From the NCBI RefSeq assembly GCF_030818955.1, contig NZ_JAUTBF010000001.1:248001-312000 (forward strand): DNA of 64,000 nt. The letters are read 5' to 3'. This DNA comes from Microbacterium trichothecenolyticum (GTDB lineage Bacteria; Actinomycetota; Actinomycetes; Actinomycetales; Microbacteriaceae). A model generated the notes under the pieces. It did no database searches. It was not told the origin of the DNA and saw only the letters and a program-made list of their open reading frames with translations. Both the position numbers and the translations under genes were made by a program. Positions 26,227-36,605 of the stretch are shown here, one piece after another. The first letter of the stretch is position 1, and every line of letters starts with the position of its first letter.

Positions 26227-26880
26227 GTGAGCGACGACGCACTGCGAGAGGCCGCCGAGACCATGCGCGCCGTGCGCGAGCGCTGCGTCTGGACACAGTC
26301 GATCGACCACCGCGACCTCGTGCCCTACCTCGTCGAGGAGAGCGCCGAGGTCATCGACGCCGTCGAAGCGGGCACACGCGCCGACCTCCGCGAGGAGCTC
26401 GGCGACCTGCTCTGGCAGGTGCTCTTCCACGCCGAGATCGCTTCGGCTGACCCCGTCGACCCGTTCGATATCGACGATGTCGCGCGTGGGCTCACCGAGA
26501 AGATGGTGCGGCGGCATCCGCACGTGTTCGCCGGCGCCGCGGCATCCACGCCCGAAGAGGTGCTCGTGCACTGGAACGCCGCGAAGGCGGCGGAGAAGAG
26601 CACACGCACGAGCGTGCTGGACGGAGTGAGCGAGCACATGCCCGCGCTCGCCCTCGCGCAGAAGGTGGGGGGAAAGGCCGCGCAAGTCGGTGTCGCCGCC
26701 CCGGCCCATCGCCTCGCCGATCCGACGACCGAGGCCGAGCTCGGCGACGCCCTGCTGGCGCTCGTGCAGCTCGGGCGCGAGCGCGGGTGGGATGCCGAGC
26801 GGGCGCTGCGCGAGCGGCTCCGCGCCCTGAGCGCCGAGGTGCGGGAGGCAGAGACGAGCGCTCAGACGGGCCGCGGCTGA
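26227..26880 (+). CDS. mazG: MazG nucleotide pyrophosphohydrolase
   Basis: Hydrolyses nucleoside triphosphates to monophosphate and PPi, limiting damaged nucleotides and possibly (p)ppGpp-linked signals. The 217-residue protein keeps the EEXXE metal motif (VEESAEVIDAVE) and the paired REELGDLLWQVLFHAEIA helix, then the second half with KMVRRHPHVF and VLVHWNAAKAAEK. It is shorter than E. coli MazG (263), with a reduced C-terminal domain, as in other actinobacteria. GGGAGGA six bases before GTG 26227 fixes the start. hisS follows 58 bases later with its own likely promoter. Confidence 0.92.
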   Translation: MSDDALREAAETMRAVRERCVWTQSIDHRDLVPYLVEESAEVIDAVEAGTRADLREELGDLLWQVLFHAEIASADPVDPFDIDDVARGLTEKMVRRHPHVFAGAAASTPEEVLVHWNAAKAAEKSTRTSVLDGVSEHMPALALAQKVGGKAAQVGVAAPAHRLADPTTEAELGDALLALVQLGRERGWDAERALRERLRALSAEVREAETSAQTGRG

Positions 26881-26938
26881 TGTCGGGGCCGGCCCCGACC
26901 GCGCACGGTGTCCCGCCCGAGGCTGGAACAATGGACAC

Positions 26939-28213
26939 GTGGCATCCGTGAACCCGCCGCGCGGCATGCGCGACTTCCTCCCCGCCGACAAGGCCCGCCG
27001 CGAGCGTGTGCTCGCCGTCATCCGGGCGCGTTACCGCGCGCACGGCTTCGACGAGATCGAGACCCCGGTCATGGAGGACTACGACCGCCTCCACGCGGGT
27101 CTGGGCGGCGACAACGAGAAGCTGTCGTTCAGCATCCTCAAGCGGGGGATGGATGCCGAGGCCATCCGCGCCGCGGCCGACGACACGGCCGCCCTGGCCG
27201 ACCTCGGGCTCCGCTACGACCTGACCGTCCCGCTCGCGCGCTTCTACGCGACCAACCGCGCACAGCTTCCAACGGTGTTCCGCTCGATCCAGATCGCCCC
27301 CGTGTGGCGGGCCGAGCGCCCGCAGAAGGGGCGCTACCGCCAGTTCGTGCAGTGCGATATCGACATCATCGGCGACGCCTCCGCCCGTGCCGAGGCCGAG
27401 CTGATGACCGCGAGCCTCGATGTCCTCGACGCTCTCGGTCTCGACGGCGGCTCGATCCGTGTGAACGACCGCCGCGTGCTCGACGCGATGCTCGACGTGT
27501 TCGGTTTCGCCGCCGAGGAGCGCCCCGGCGTGCTCATCACGATCGACAAGCTCGACAAGGTCGGTCCGTCCGGCGTCGTGGCCGAACTGCGCGACCGGGG
27601 TGCGGATGCCGCCGCCGTCGACGCCCTCGCGGCCTACCTCGATCGCCCCGCGGCGCCGCCCGCCTTCGATGACGCCGGCATCCGCGCGGCCCTGCCCGCC
27701 GGCATCCCGGACGAGGTCGTCGCGCACCTCGTCGCCCTCGGCGAGACCGTCGCCGCCGCGCGCGGAGCCGACGCGCCGCTGGTGTTCGACCCGTTCCTCG
27801 TGCGCGGCATGGGGTACTACACCGGCACGATCTTCGAGCTGGCCCACCCGAGCGTCGACTACTCCCTCGGCGGGGGCGGCCGTTACGACGGCATGATCGG
27901 CCGTTTCCTCGGGCAGGAGGTCCCGGCGGTCGGATTCTCCATCGGCTTCGAGCGCATCGTCGACCTGCTGCAGGATGCCGAGGGCACCGCCGAGCGCTCC
28001 ATCGTGCTGGTCCACGATCGTGACGTTCCCCTGGCGCAGCTCCTTCGGCTGAAGGCGGCCCTCGTATCCGACGGCGCACGGGTGCGCGTGGAGCAGCGGG
28101 TGAAGAACATGAAAGCGCTGCTCGAACGCTCCGCGGCCGACGGGTACACGTCGTTCGCGACGGTCGGCGCCGACACCACGGCGGAGTCGTTGGAGTTCAA
28201 GCCCCTCGGCTGA
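26939..28213 (+). CDS. hisS: Histidyl-tRNA synthetase
   Basis: Charges tRNA-His. It is a class II synthetase of 424 residues. Motif 1 lies near FDEIETPVMEDYDRL, motif 2 is FRSIQIAPVWRAERPQKGRYRQF, the histidine-binding motif is VRGMGYYTGTIFE, and motif 3 is AVGFSIGFERI. The C-terminal anticodon domain (IVLVHDRDVPLAQLLRLKAAL) completes it. GTG 26939 is preceded six bases upstream by AACAAT, a weak leaderless-type -10, and not by a ribosome site. Confidence 0.96.
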   Translation: MASVNPPRGMRDFLPADKARRERVLAVIRARYRAHGFDEIETPVMEDYDRLHAGLGGDNEKLSFSILKRGMDAEAIRAAADDTAALADLGLRYDLTVPLARFYATNRAQLPTVFRSIQIAPVWRAERPQKGRYRQFVQCDIDIIGDASARAEAELMTASLDVLDALGLDGGSIRVNDRRVLDAMLDVFGFAAEERPGVLITIDKLDKVGPSGVVAELRDRGADAAAVDALAAYLDRPAAPPAFDDAGIRAALPAGIPDEVVAHLVALGETVAAARGADAPLVFDPFLVRGMGYYTGTIFELAHPSVDYSLGGGGRYDGMIGRFLGQEVPAVGFSIGFERIVDLLQDAEGTAERSIVLVHDRDVPLAQLLRLKAALVSDGARVRVEQRVKNMKALLERSAADGYTSFATVGADTTAESLEFKPLG

Positions 28214-28430
28214 GAGGCGCGCGCGAAGCCCGGGTTCTGCGGACGCCGACGGCGGTGTGGTCGCCGCGCGGCGCGGCGCGACCCCTCGCCTCCCGGAGCC
28301 CGGAGCCGTAAGCGGCTCATGCGCCGGGACCGCGGCCCGGTCGCGGCCTTTCGGCGCGGTGTACCTCTCGCCGCGGGAAGCCCGTGCTCGTAGCGGTGAG
28401 TGGCCCATGCGCCGTACCGTCGGCCCGGCC
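28214..28430. other. Intergenic stretch between convergent hisS and regulator genes
   Basis: A 217-base GC-rich stretch without a supportable ORF. It contains imperfect repeats of CATGCGCCG with GTAGCGG/GTAAGCGG nearby and short GC hairpins that could end transcription from both sides. No definite terminator was seen. Confidence 0.4.
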
Positions 28431-29288
28431 TCACGCCACCGCGCTGATCAACGCCTCGCTCGGGCTCTCGGCGGCGAGGCGTTCCAGACGCGCCGCGGTC
28501 GCGGCATCCCGCGGCGAGAACCACACCACGCGCGAGCCGAGGCCCTCGTCGATCCACAGGCTCGACATCTCGAGATTCAGCTCGCCGACGCGCGCGTGCA
28601 CGAGGTGCTTGCTCGCGTTGCGCTCGCCGCCGACATCACCCAGCCGCCAGAGCTCGGAGAAGCGCGGCGACATCGCTTCGAGCTCGCCGATGAAGCGCTG
28701 CCACGACGGTTCCTCGTGGTGCCGGCCGTAGGCGGAGCGCAGGCGCGCGGCGATCCGGCGCTGCGCGTGGTCGAGGTCGACGTGCGCGCGTTGCCACGCC
28801 GTGTCGGTGAACAGCAGCACCGCGCAGTTGCGGCGTTCGGCGGGCAGGTCGTCGAGGTCGTCGAACAGGTAGCGGTACGCCCGGTTGTACGCGCGGATGT
28901 CGAAGCGCGACGTCTGCACCGCGGCGGGGTACGGCAGCAGTTTCTCGAGCAGGTCGAGGTGGTTCTGACCGACGCACATGCGCGCCTCGCGGTCGGGGAG
29001 CGGCAGGTCGGCGAGGGCGAACAGGTGGTCGCGCTCGTCGTCGCTCAGGCGCAGCGCGCGGGCGATCGCGGCGATCACCTGGGCCGAGGCGGCGATCGGT
29101 CGTCCCTGTTCGAGCCACGTGTACCAGGTGAGACCGACGCCGGCGAGCTGCGCGACCTCTTCGCGTCGCAGGCCCGCCACCCGCCGACGGGCACCGTCCG
29201 GCAGGCCGACGTCGGCCGGGCGCAGGCGCGCGCGGCGGCTGCGCAGGAAGCCCGCGAACTCGGCGCGGGCATCGTCGGATCGACCCAT
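28431..29288 (-). CDS. XRE-type helix-turn-helix regulator with MmyB-like ligand domain
   Basis: A 285-residue regulator. The N-terminal HTH (LRSRRARLRPADVG, then RREEVAQLAGVGLTWYTWLEQGR, near residues 12-65) is followed by the MmyB-like domain (LFALADLPLP, VQTSRFDIRAYNRAYRYLF, RNCAVLLFTDTAW), known from regulators of streptomycete secondary metabolism that bind fatty-acid-like ligands. AGGAGGG before ATG 29288 supports the start over an upstream ATG. It is divergent from an MFS exporter, and two similar palindromes lie between them, a classical repressor-exporter arrangement. Confidence 0.9.
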   Translation of the reverse strand: MGRSDDARAEFAGFLRSRRARLRPADVGLPDGARRRVAGLRREEVAQLAGVGLTWYTWLEQGRPIAASAQVIAAIARALRLSDDERDHLFALADLPLPDREARMCVGQNHLDLLEKLLPYPAAVQTSRFDIRAYNRAYRYLFDDLDDLPAERRNCAVLLFTDTAWQRAHVDLDHAQRRIAARLRSAYGRHHEEPSWQRFIGELEAMSPRFSELWRLGDVGGERNASKHLVHARVGELNLEMSSLWIDEGLGSRVVWFSPRDAATAARLERLAAESPSEALISAVA

Positions 29289-29353
29289 GGCATCCCTCCT
29301 CCCGGCGATCCTAGAACGCCCCTCCGACATCGATCCGGCGGCAGGGGAGTGCT

Positions 29354-29388
29354 CCCAGTACCAGGATCAATGCACTCCTGGTACCAGG
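29354..29388. promoter_or_regulatory. Pair of CC(TG)GTACCAGG palindromes in the regulator-exporter gap
   Basis: CCCAGTACCAGG (29354-29365) and the perfect palindrome CCTGGTACCAGG (29377-29388) are spaced 23 bases start to start, about two helical turns. The second covers the expected -35 of the exporter gene, whose -10 CATGCT (29402-29407) lies six bases before ATG. Likely operator of the adjacent MmyB-type regulator. Confidence 0.65.
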
Positions 29389-29413
29389 ATGCCGCGCTCT
29401 CCATGCTGGCACC

Positions 29414-30859
29414 ATGACCACTTCCGCACAGCCCGCGACCGGCAGCGCCCCCGTGCCGATCCGCCCCGATGCCATCGCCGACGTCCCCACCTGGCGCTAC
29501 CTCGGGTTCCTCCTCGGGCCGGGCGTCGGCACCTTCGCCTTCAACGCCGTGACGGTCATCCTGCCCACCCTGCACCAGCGTTTCGGCGCCGGCGATGTCG
29601 CCCTCGAACTCGTCATCGCCGGATACGGCATCCCGTTCGCCGTGCTGCTGATCCTGGGCGGGCGCCTCGGCGACCGGTTCGGGCGCCATCGCCTGTACAC
29701 GCTCGGCATGGGGCTGTTCCTCGTGTCCGCGATCGCGTGCGCCCTTGCGCCCTCGATCGAGACGCTCATCGCCGCACGCATCGTGCAGGGCGTGGGAGCA
29801 GCGCTGTGCACGCCGCAGGTGCTCGGGACGATTCAAGCGACGTCTCGAGGAGCGGCCCGCACCCGCGCGATCTCGGCCTTCGGCGCCAGCGGGGGAATCG
29901 GCGCGGCGGTCGGACAGGTCGTCGGCGGTGCGCTCGCGTCGGTGTCGTTCGGACCCGTCGACGGGTGGCGCTCGGTGTTCGTGGTGGTGGCACTCACGGC
30001 CGTCGCCGCGATCGCCCTCGCCCCGTTGGCCCCGCGCTCCCGGGCACACGAGGCGGTGGCGATCGACCTGGTCGGTACCTCGGCGCTGGGGGTCGGCATC
30101 CTCGCCGCGTCCGTCGCCCTCACCTTCGGACCGGCGTGGAACTGGTCGTGGCCGGTCGCCGTGATCCTCGTCGTCGCGGTGGTGTCCCTCGTGGCGATGT
30201 GGCGGCACCAGGATGCCGTCGAGCGCGCCGGTCGCGTCCCGCTGCTTCCCCCGAGCGTGCTGCGTCTGCGCCCGCTGCAGCTCGGCCTGCTCGCGGCGGC
30301 CCTGTTCTTCGCCGGGTACTCCGCGCTGTTGTACGTCTTTCCCCGCGCGGTCGAGACCGCCGGCCTGACATCGCTGCAGGCCGGTCTCGCGCTGCTGCCG
30401 TTCGCGGTGGTGTTCGCGGGCGTGTCCCTGGCCGTCGCGCGCATCCAGAGCCGGCTCGGCGACTCCACCTTGGTCGTCGGCGTGGCGACCCAGCTCGTCG
30501 CCCTCGTCGCCATGCTCACTACCCTGGGCTTCGCGTGGGGGAGTGACATCGGTCTCTGGCTGCAGCCCGCCCTCATCCTGCTCGGCGCGGGACAGGCGCT
30601 CATCTTCTCGCCGCTGACCCAGTTGGTCGTGCGCGAGGTGCCGGTCGAGGCGGCAGGTCTGTCGGGCGGCATGTTCAGCACCTCGCAGCAGCTCGCGCTG
30701 TCGTTCGGTGTGATCGTGGTCGGCGGTCTTCTGGGGGTGACCGATGTGACGGGGCGGGGCGAACTGCTCGCGGGCCTCGTGCTCGACATCGCCCTCGCCG
30801 TCGCGGTGCTCGCGCTGGCGCTCGTGCTGCGGGCGCGGGCACGTCGCTCGATCGCGTAG
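29414..30859 (+). CDS. MFS transporter (DHA2 / drug exporter type)
   Basis: A 481-residue membrane transporter with about 14 hydrophobic segments, typical of the DHA2 drug:H+ antiporter family. Landmarks: GTFAFNAVTVILPTLHQRF in helix 1, GGRLGDRFGRHRLYTLGMG (motif A), RIVQGVGAALCTPQVLG, and GASGGIGAAVGQVVGGALAS (antiporter motif C position). It faces the MmyB-type regulator and probably removes whatever that regulator senses. Substrate unknown. A leaderless start at ATG 29414 is likely. Confidence 0.9.
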   Translation: MTTSAQPATGSAPVPIRPDAIADVPTWRYLGFLLGPGVGTFAFNAVTVILPTLHQRFGAGDVALELVIAGYGIPFAVLLILGGRLGDRFGRHRLYTLGMGLFLVSAIACALAPSIETLIAARIVQGVGAALCTPQVLGTIQATSRGAARTRAISAFGASGGIGAAVGQVVGGALASVSFGPVDGWRSVFVVVALTAVAAIALAPLAPRSRAHEAVAIDLVGTSALGVGILAASVALTFGPAWNWSWPVAVILVVAVVSLVAMWRHQDAVERAGRVPLLPPSVLRLRPLQLGLLAAALFFAGYSALLYVFPRAVETAGLTSLQAGLALLPFAVVFAGVSLAVARIQSRLGDSTLVVGVATQLVALVAMLTTLGFAWGSDIGLWLQPALILLGAGQALIFSPLTQLVVREVPVEAAGLSGGMFSTSQQLALSFGVIVVGGLLGVTDVTGRGELLAGLVLDIALAVAVLALALVLRARARRSIA

Positions 30860-31021
30860 GGCGCGAGCGGATCCCCGCCCCCGTGGAGCATCCGCGGGCA
30901 CAGCCGTACGGAGTGCCGTCGACACCCGTCCGCGGGTTTCACGGGATGCCGGGAGCCCCCCGCCCGCTCACCGTCACCGTGCGTCCACTCGGCGTTCACC
31001 GGGGGCCGGTGTCATCGGGGG

Positions 31022-31864
31022 ATGCGTACGCGTCGTCCGGTGACCCTGGCCACCGCGTCGGCCGTCGCCCTGCTCGGAGCCGGCGCCGTGGGGATGCGCG
31101 CCCTCATCGTCCGCCAGGCCGCCATCGCGCGCCGGCGCATCGGCAAGCCGCTCGGAGAACAGGCACTGGACGCCGACCGCGTGTGGCGGCGGAAGAAGCA
31201 TCCGGGCGATCCGGTCGAGCTGCTCCTCCTCGGCGACTCGATCGCCGCGGGGCTGGGGGCGGGGCACCGGCGCGACACCCTGGGCGCGCGCTTGGCGAAG
31301 GGAGTCGCGCGCGGCGCGGGGCGCCCGGTGCGGCTGCGCACCGCGGCGGTCGTCGGGTCCGAAACCGCGGCTCTCGCCGCCCAGCTCGATGCCCTCCCGG
31401 CCGACTATCGCGCCGATGTCGCGGTGATCGTCGTCGGCGGCAACGATGTGACGCACCGGGTTCCGGCATCCCGGTCGGCGGAGCACCTCGAGAAGGTGGT
31501 GCTCACCCTGCGCGACAGGGGAGTACCGGTCGTGGTCGGCACCTGTCCCGACCTCGGGACCCTGCGCGCGATCCCACAGCCGCTGCGGGCGCTCGCCGCT
31601 CGATCGTCTCGCCAACTCGCCGCGGCGCAAGCGGCGGCCGTGCACCGGGCCAGGGGGCGCGTGGTCGCGCTCGCTCGCGCGGTGGGACCGGTCTTCGCCG
31701 AGCGCCCCGACGAGATGTTCAGCGTCGACCGGTTCCACCCGAGCGCCCTGGGCTACCGCCGTACCGCCGAGGCCCTGCTGCCCGCGGTGCTCGCCGCGCT
31801 GGAGGGCTCCCGGGTAGCCGTGGGGACGTGCGTCGAAGAACCGGCGGGCGGTCCACCCTCCTGA
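31022..31864 (+). CDS. SGNH/GDSL hydrolase, membrane-anchored
   Basis: A 280-residue predicted esterase or lipase of the SGNH fold. An N-terminal signal-anchor (VTLATASAVALLGAGAVGM) precedes the domain. Catalytic blocks: LLGDSIAAGLG (Ser), VVGGNDVTHR (Asn) and SVDRFHPSALGY (Asp and His). Such proteins deacylate cell-envelope lipids or glycans; the substrate is unknown here. The stop codon TGA lies inside the left arm of repeat family C copy 2. The start ATG 31022 has only a weak upstream G-rich site. Confidence 0.85.
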   Translation: MRTRRPVTLATASAVALLGAGAVGMRALIVRQAAIARRRIGKPLGEQALDADRVWRRKKHPGDPVELLLLGDSIAAGLGAGHRRDTLGARLAKGVARGAGRPVRLRTAAVVGSETAALAAQLDALPADYRADVAVIVVGGNDVTHRVPASRSAEHLEKVVLTLRDRGVPVVVGTCPDLGTLRAIPQPLRALAARSSRQLAAAQAAAVHRARGRVVALARAVGPVFAERPDEMFSVDRFHPSALGYRRTAEALLPAVLAALEGSRVAVGTCVEEPAGGPPS

Positions 31865-31937
31865 GTTTTCTCGTGCCACGGCCGTGGCGGGCGGTTTTCG
31901 GGAGTCGGCGCGACGCGCGCTGCGAGAACGTCAGGAG
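31858..31937. repeat. Palindromic repeat family C, copy 2
   Basis: CTCCTGAGTTTTCTCG pairs with CGAGAACGTCAGGAG (31923-31937), with small mismatches. It begins at the stop codon of the SGNH gene and could end its transcription. The right side continues TTCGGC, as in copy 1. The stretch on to 32060 shows nothing else. Confidence 0.6.
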
Positions 31938-32060
31938 TTCGGCACAGGCCGCCCCTCCCACGCCGGGCCCGCGTCGGGGAGGACAGCCCCGAGGTCGTCT
32001 GCAGCTGTGGTTCCGATCAGGGGACGGGCCCCGTCTCGGCCCTCACATAACTCCCGGCCG

Positions 32061-32066
32061 TACTGT
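32061..32066 (+). promoter_or_regulatory. -10 element TACTGT six bases before an ACG codon
   Basis: TACTGT is followed by GCTGCC and then ACG 32073, which opens the CtaG-like reading frame. This is the same geometry as the leaderless ATG/GTG starts elsewhere in the window. Confidence 0.55.
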
Positions 32067-32072
32067 GCTGCC

Positions 32073-32930
32073 ACGCCTGCTCTCGATGTCTTCCTCACCA
32101 CCTGGCGCGCCGATCCGCTCACGCTCGGCGCGCTGTTCGTGGCATCCGTCGCTTACCTGGGGGCCGTCGCGCGGGTACGGCGTCGCGGAGAGCCGTGGCC
32201 CCTCCGCCGCACGCTCGGCTTCTTCGCCCTCGGACTCCTGCCCTACGCCGTGATCGAGCTCGGCTTCCTCGGCGTGTACTCGTCGGAGTTGCGGTGGGCG
32301 TTCTCGACCCGCATCGCGCTGCTGATCTTCGCCGTTCCCGCGGGCATCGCCGCGGGACGCCCGCTCGATCTCATCCCGGCGGCCGTGCGACAGCGCGTCC
32401 TGGCTGCGCGTGTCACCCGCATCTTCGGCAACGCGATGGTGGCGACCGTGGTGATCGCGGCGGTGTTCTGCCTGTTTCTCACGCCGGTGGCCGGCATCCT
32501 GCGGGTGGACCCCGTGATCGAGGCGTCCCTCGGGCTGATCGTGCCGCTGGTGGGGCTCGCGATGGTGCTGCCGATGATGGCGCTCGGCATGGTGCACACG
32601 GGCACGTTCATCGCGATCGAATTTCTGCTGGCCTTCGTGGAGTTGCTGATCGACTCGGTTCCCGGCCTGCTGATGCGCCTGAACGACTCCGTGCTGGATC
32701 TCATCCCTGATGCCACCCGGGCGCTGTCCTGGTGGCCCTCGCCGCTGCACGACCAGCACCTCGCGGGCGACATGATCTGGTTCATCGCCGAATTCGCCGA
32801 CGTGCCGATCCTCGTCATCCTGATGGTCCGGTGGATGCGCAGCGACCGCGTCGAGGCGAGAGGGTACGACGAGCTCACCGACGAGGAGTACGAGCAGATG
32901 ACGCGCGCGCACCTGCGCGGGGAGCGCTGA
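32073..32930 (+). CDS. CtaG/caa3-type cytochrome oxidase assembly-like membrane protein (possible ACG start)
   Basis: A multi-pass protein of about 285 residues. It resembles the caa3_CtaG family by the opening FLTTWRADPLTLGALFVASVAYL, several short hydrophobic helices and the C-terminal SPLHDQHLAGDMIWFIAEFADVPILVILM. CtaG-type proteins help insert copper into cytochrome oxidase. No ATG, GTG or TTG stands near the conserved start. ACG 32073 would give (M)PALDVFLTTW and lies six bases after TACTGT. The alternative is GTG near 32008, which would add a 22-residue tail unlike a family member. The next gene is an O-methyltransferase 54 bases downstream. Confidence 0.72.
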   Translation, partial: TPALDVFLTTWRADPLTLGALFVASVAYLGAVARVRRRGEPWPLRRTLGFFALGLLPYAVIELGFLGVYSSELRWAFSTRIALLIFAVPAGIAAGRPLDLIPAAVRQRVLAARVTRIFGNAMVATVVIAAVFCLFLTPVAGILRVDPVIEASLGLIVPLVGLAMVLPMMALGMVHTGTFIAIEFLLAFVELLIDSVPGLLMRLNDSVLDLIPDATRALSWWPSPLHDQHLAGDMIWFIAEFADVPILVILMVRWMRSDRVEARGYDELTDEEYEQMTRAHLRGER

Positions 32931-32949
32931 TCCGGGCGTCGCAAGGGCA

Positions 32950-32978
32950 TTGACCCGAGCTCTCGGCCCCCACAGGCT
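32950..32978 (+). promoter_or_regulatory. Leaderless promoter TTGACC-17-CAGGCT of the O-methyltransferase
   Basis: TTGACC (32950-32955), a 17-base spacer and CAGGCT (32973-32978) form a standard sigma-A promoter. Its -10 ends six bases before GTG 32985. This is the best-formed leaderless promoter in the window. Confidence 0.75.
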
Positions 32979-32984
32979 GACCTC

Positions 32985-35067
<2,083 letters not shown>

Positions 35068-35078
35068 GCGTCTGACAC

Positions 35079-35112
35079 GAGGGAGGGAGAGCCGCGAGGC
35101 TCCCCCTCCCTC
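35079..35112 (+). terminator. Hairpin after eno
   Basis: GAGGGAGGGAGAGCC pairs with GGCTCCCCCTCCCTC around GCGA, one mismatch, 12 bases after the eno stop. No T-run follows. Confidence 0.75.
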
Positions 35113-35225
35113 TGCATGTCCGGGCGATTCGCAGCTCGGCGCGTCCCCGGGTTCGCGCAGGTCGGCGACGTAGACTCGGCTCCGCCCGTGGCCTCTTGCG
35201 CGCGGGCGGACCGAGAGGGGCTGCC

Positions 35226-35906
35226 GTGGATCGACCGACGTTGCCTCCCCGTCGTCCCGATGCCGAGCCCCCGAAGGGGCGAAAGGGCGCCACCCCGGCG
35301 AAGGCCGCGTCGTCGAAGGCCGCCTCGTCGAAGCGCGCGTCATCGAAGGTCGCACCCACGACGGCGACGCGACCGAGAGGGACCACGCCCGAGGCCGCCT
35401 CACGTGCAACCCGTCATACGCGTTCTCAGCGTCGAGTCGATGTGCGCGAGTGGCTGGGCAAGGTGCGCGTCTCGGGCTTCGTGGTGATCATGCTGGGACT
35501 CGTCGTGCTCGGGACGTTCGTCCTGGTTCCGACCGTGTCCACCTACATGGATCAGCGGCAGCAGATCCAGGCGCTGCAGAACGCCGTCGCGGTCAGCCAG
35601 AACGATGTCGCTGAGTTGCAGTCGCAGCGGGAGCGATGGTCCGACCCCGCGTACATCACGACGCAGGCGCGCGAGCGGCTCTACTACACGTTCCCGGGCG
35701 AGGTCGTATACCTCATCGACAACGACCTGCCGGCCTCGGCGACCCCGCAGGAGCAGCAGGACGTGAGCGAAGACGTCGGGCAGACCCGTACCGACTGGAT
35801 GGCGCAGCTCGTGCGATCGGTCGCTGCCTCGGGCGCCGCGCAGGTGGCCGTGCCGCCGACGATCGGCGTGCCCGACCCGACTCCTTCGGCGACCCCGGCT
35901 CCCTGA
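35226..35906 (+). CDS. FtsB/DivIC-type septum formation initiator
   Basis: A 226-residue single-span division protein. The cytoplasmic N-terminal part (about 90 residues) is rich in Lys, Ala, Ser and Pro with AASSK repeats. The membrane segment is VSGFVVIMLGLVVLGTFVLV, followed by a coiled coil (QQIQALQNAVAVSQNDVAELQ) and the conserved PAYITTQARERLYYTFPGEVVY. The C terminus is Pro/Thr/Ala-rich. FtsB joins FtsL and FtsQ to activate septal synthesis. GTG 35226 follows GAGAGGGG at good spacing; TAGACT at 35171 is a likely -10. Confidence 0.88.
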   Translation: MDRPTLPPRRPDAEPPKGRKGATPAKAASSKAASSKRASSKVAPTTATRPRGTTPEAASRATRHTRSQRRVDVREWLGKVRVSGFVVIMLGLVVLGTFVLVPTVSTYMDQRQQIQALQNAVAVSQNDVAELQSQRERWSDPAYITTQARERLYYTFPGEVVYLIDNDLPASATPQEQQDVSEDVGQTRTDWMAQLVRSVAASGAAQVAVPPTIGVPDPTPSATPAP

Positions 35907-36086
35907 GTCGCCGCACTTCTCGCGGCACCGCGGTCGCGGCATCCCCCGTCGCGCCCCCCGACGTCAGCGGCCCCGCCAATGCCGCCGTCATTCCACGCCC
36001 CGGGCCGACACGCGCCCTGCCGGCCCACGATGCCGGCGGGGCAACCCCTCGACGGACGCCGAGACGGGGCGGGTACCCTGGAAGCG

Positions 36087-36605
36087 ATGACTACCACGCA
36101 GCTGCCCCCCGCGTCCGACGCCGACCTCGCCGTCCTGCAGGCGCAGCTCGGGCGTGTGCCGCGCGGAGTCGTCGGCATCGCCGCGCGGTGCGTCTGCGGC
36201 AACCCGACCGTCGTGGCGACGGCGCCGCGGCTCGACGACGGCAGCCCGTTCCCGACGTTCTACTACCTCACGCATCCCGCGGCCACGGCGGCGATGTCGG
36301 TGCTCGAGGCCGGTCACGTCATGGTCGAGTTCACCGAGCGGCTCGCCGCCGACGACGACCTCCGCGCCGCGTACCTCGCCGCGCACGAGGCCTACCTGCG
36401 CGACCGCGCCGCATACGGCGAGCCCGAGGAGATCGCGGGGATCTCGGCGGGCGGCATGCCCACGCGCGTGAAGTGCCTGCACGCTCTCGCCGGTCATGCC
36501 CTCGCGGCCGGGCCGGGCGTGAACCCCATCGGAGACCTCGCGCTCGAGCGGGGTACCTTCTCGCCCGAGCGGTGCGAATGCGAGAGTCCCGGGACGAGCG
36601 GATGA
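36087..36605 (+). CDS. DUF501 family protein
   Basis: A 172-residue protein of the actinobacterial DUF501 family, which usually lies after eno and ftsB, as here. Conserved features are RVPRGVVGIAARCVCGNPTVV, FPTFYYLTHP, MPTRVKCLHALAGHALA and the C-terminal ERCEC. The cysteines in CVCG, VKC and CEC suggest metal binding, an inference only. TACCCT lies seven bases before ATG 36087, so the start is probably leaderless. The stop overlaps the next ATG. Confidence 0.9.
   Translation: MTTTQLPPASDADLAVLQAQLGRVPRGVVGIAARCVCGNPTVVATAPRLDDGSPFPTFYYLTHPAATAAMSVLEAGHVMVEFTERLAADDDLRAAYLAAHEAYLRDRAAYGEPEEIAGISAGGMPTRVKCLHALAGHALAAGPGVNPIGDLALERGTFSPERCECESPGTSG

Noticed and set aside
32008..32072. GTG start for the CtaG-like protein
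   Set aside because: It would place the -10 element TACTGT inside the gene and add a tail (SRPSHNSRPYCAA) unlike a membrane-protein start. Kept only as an alternative.
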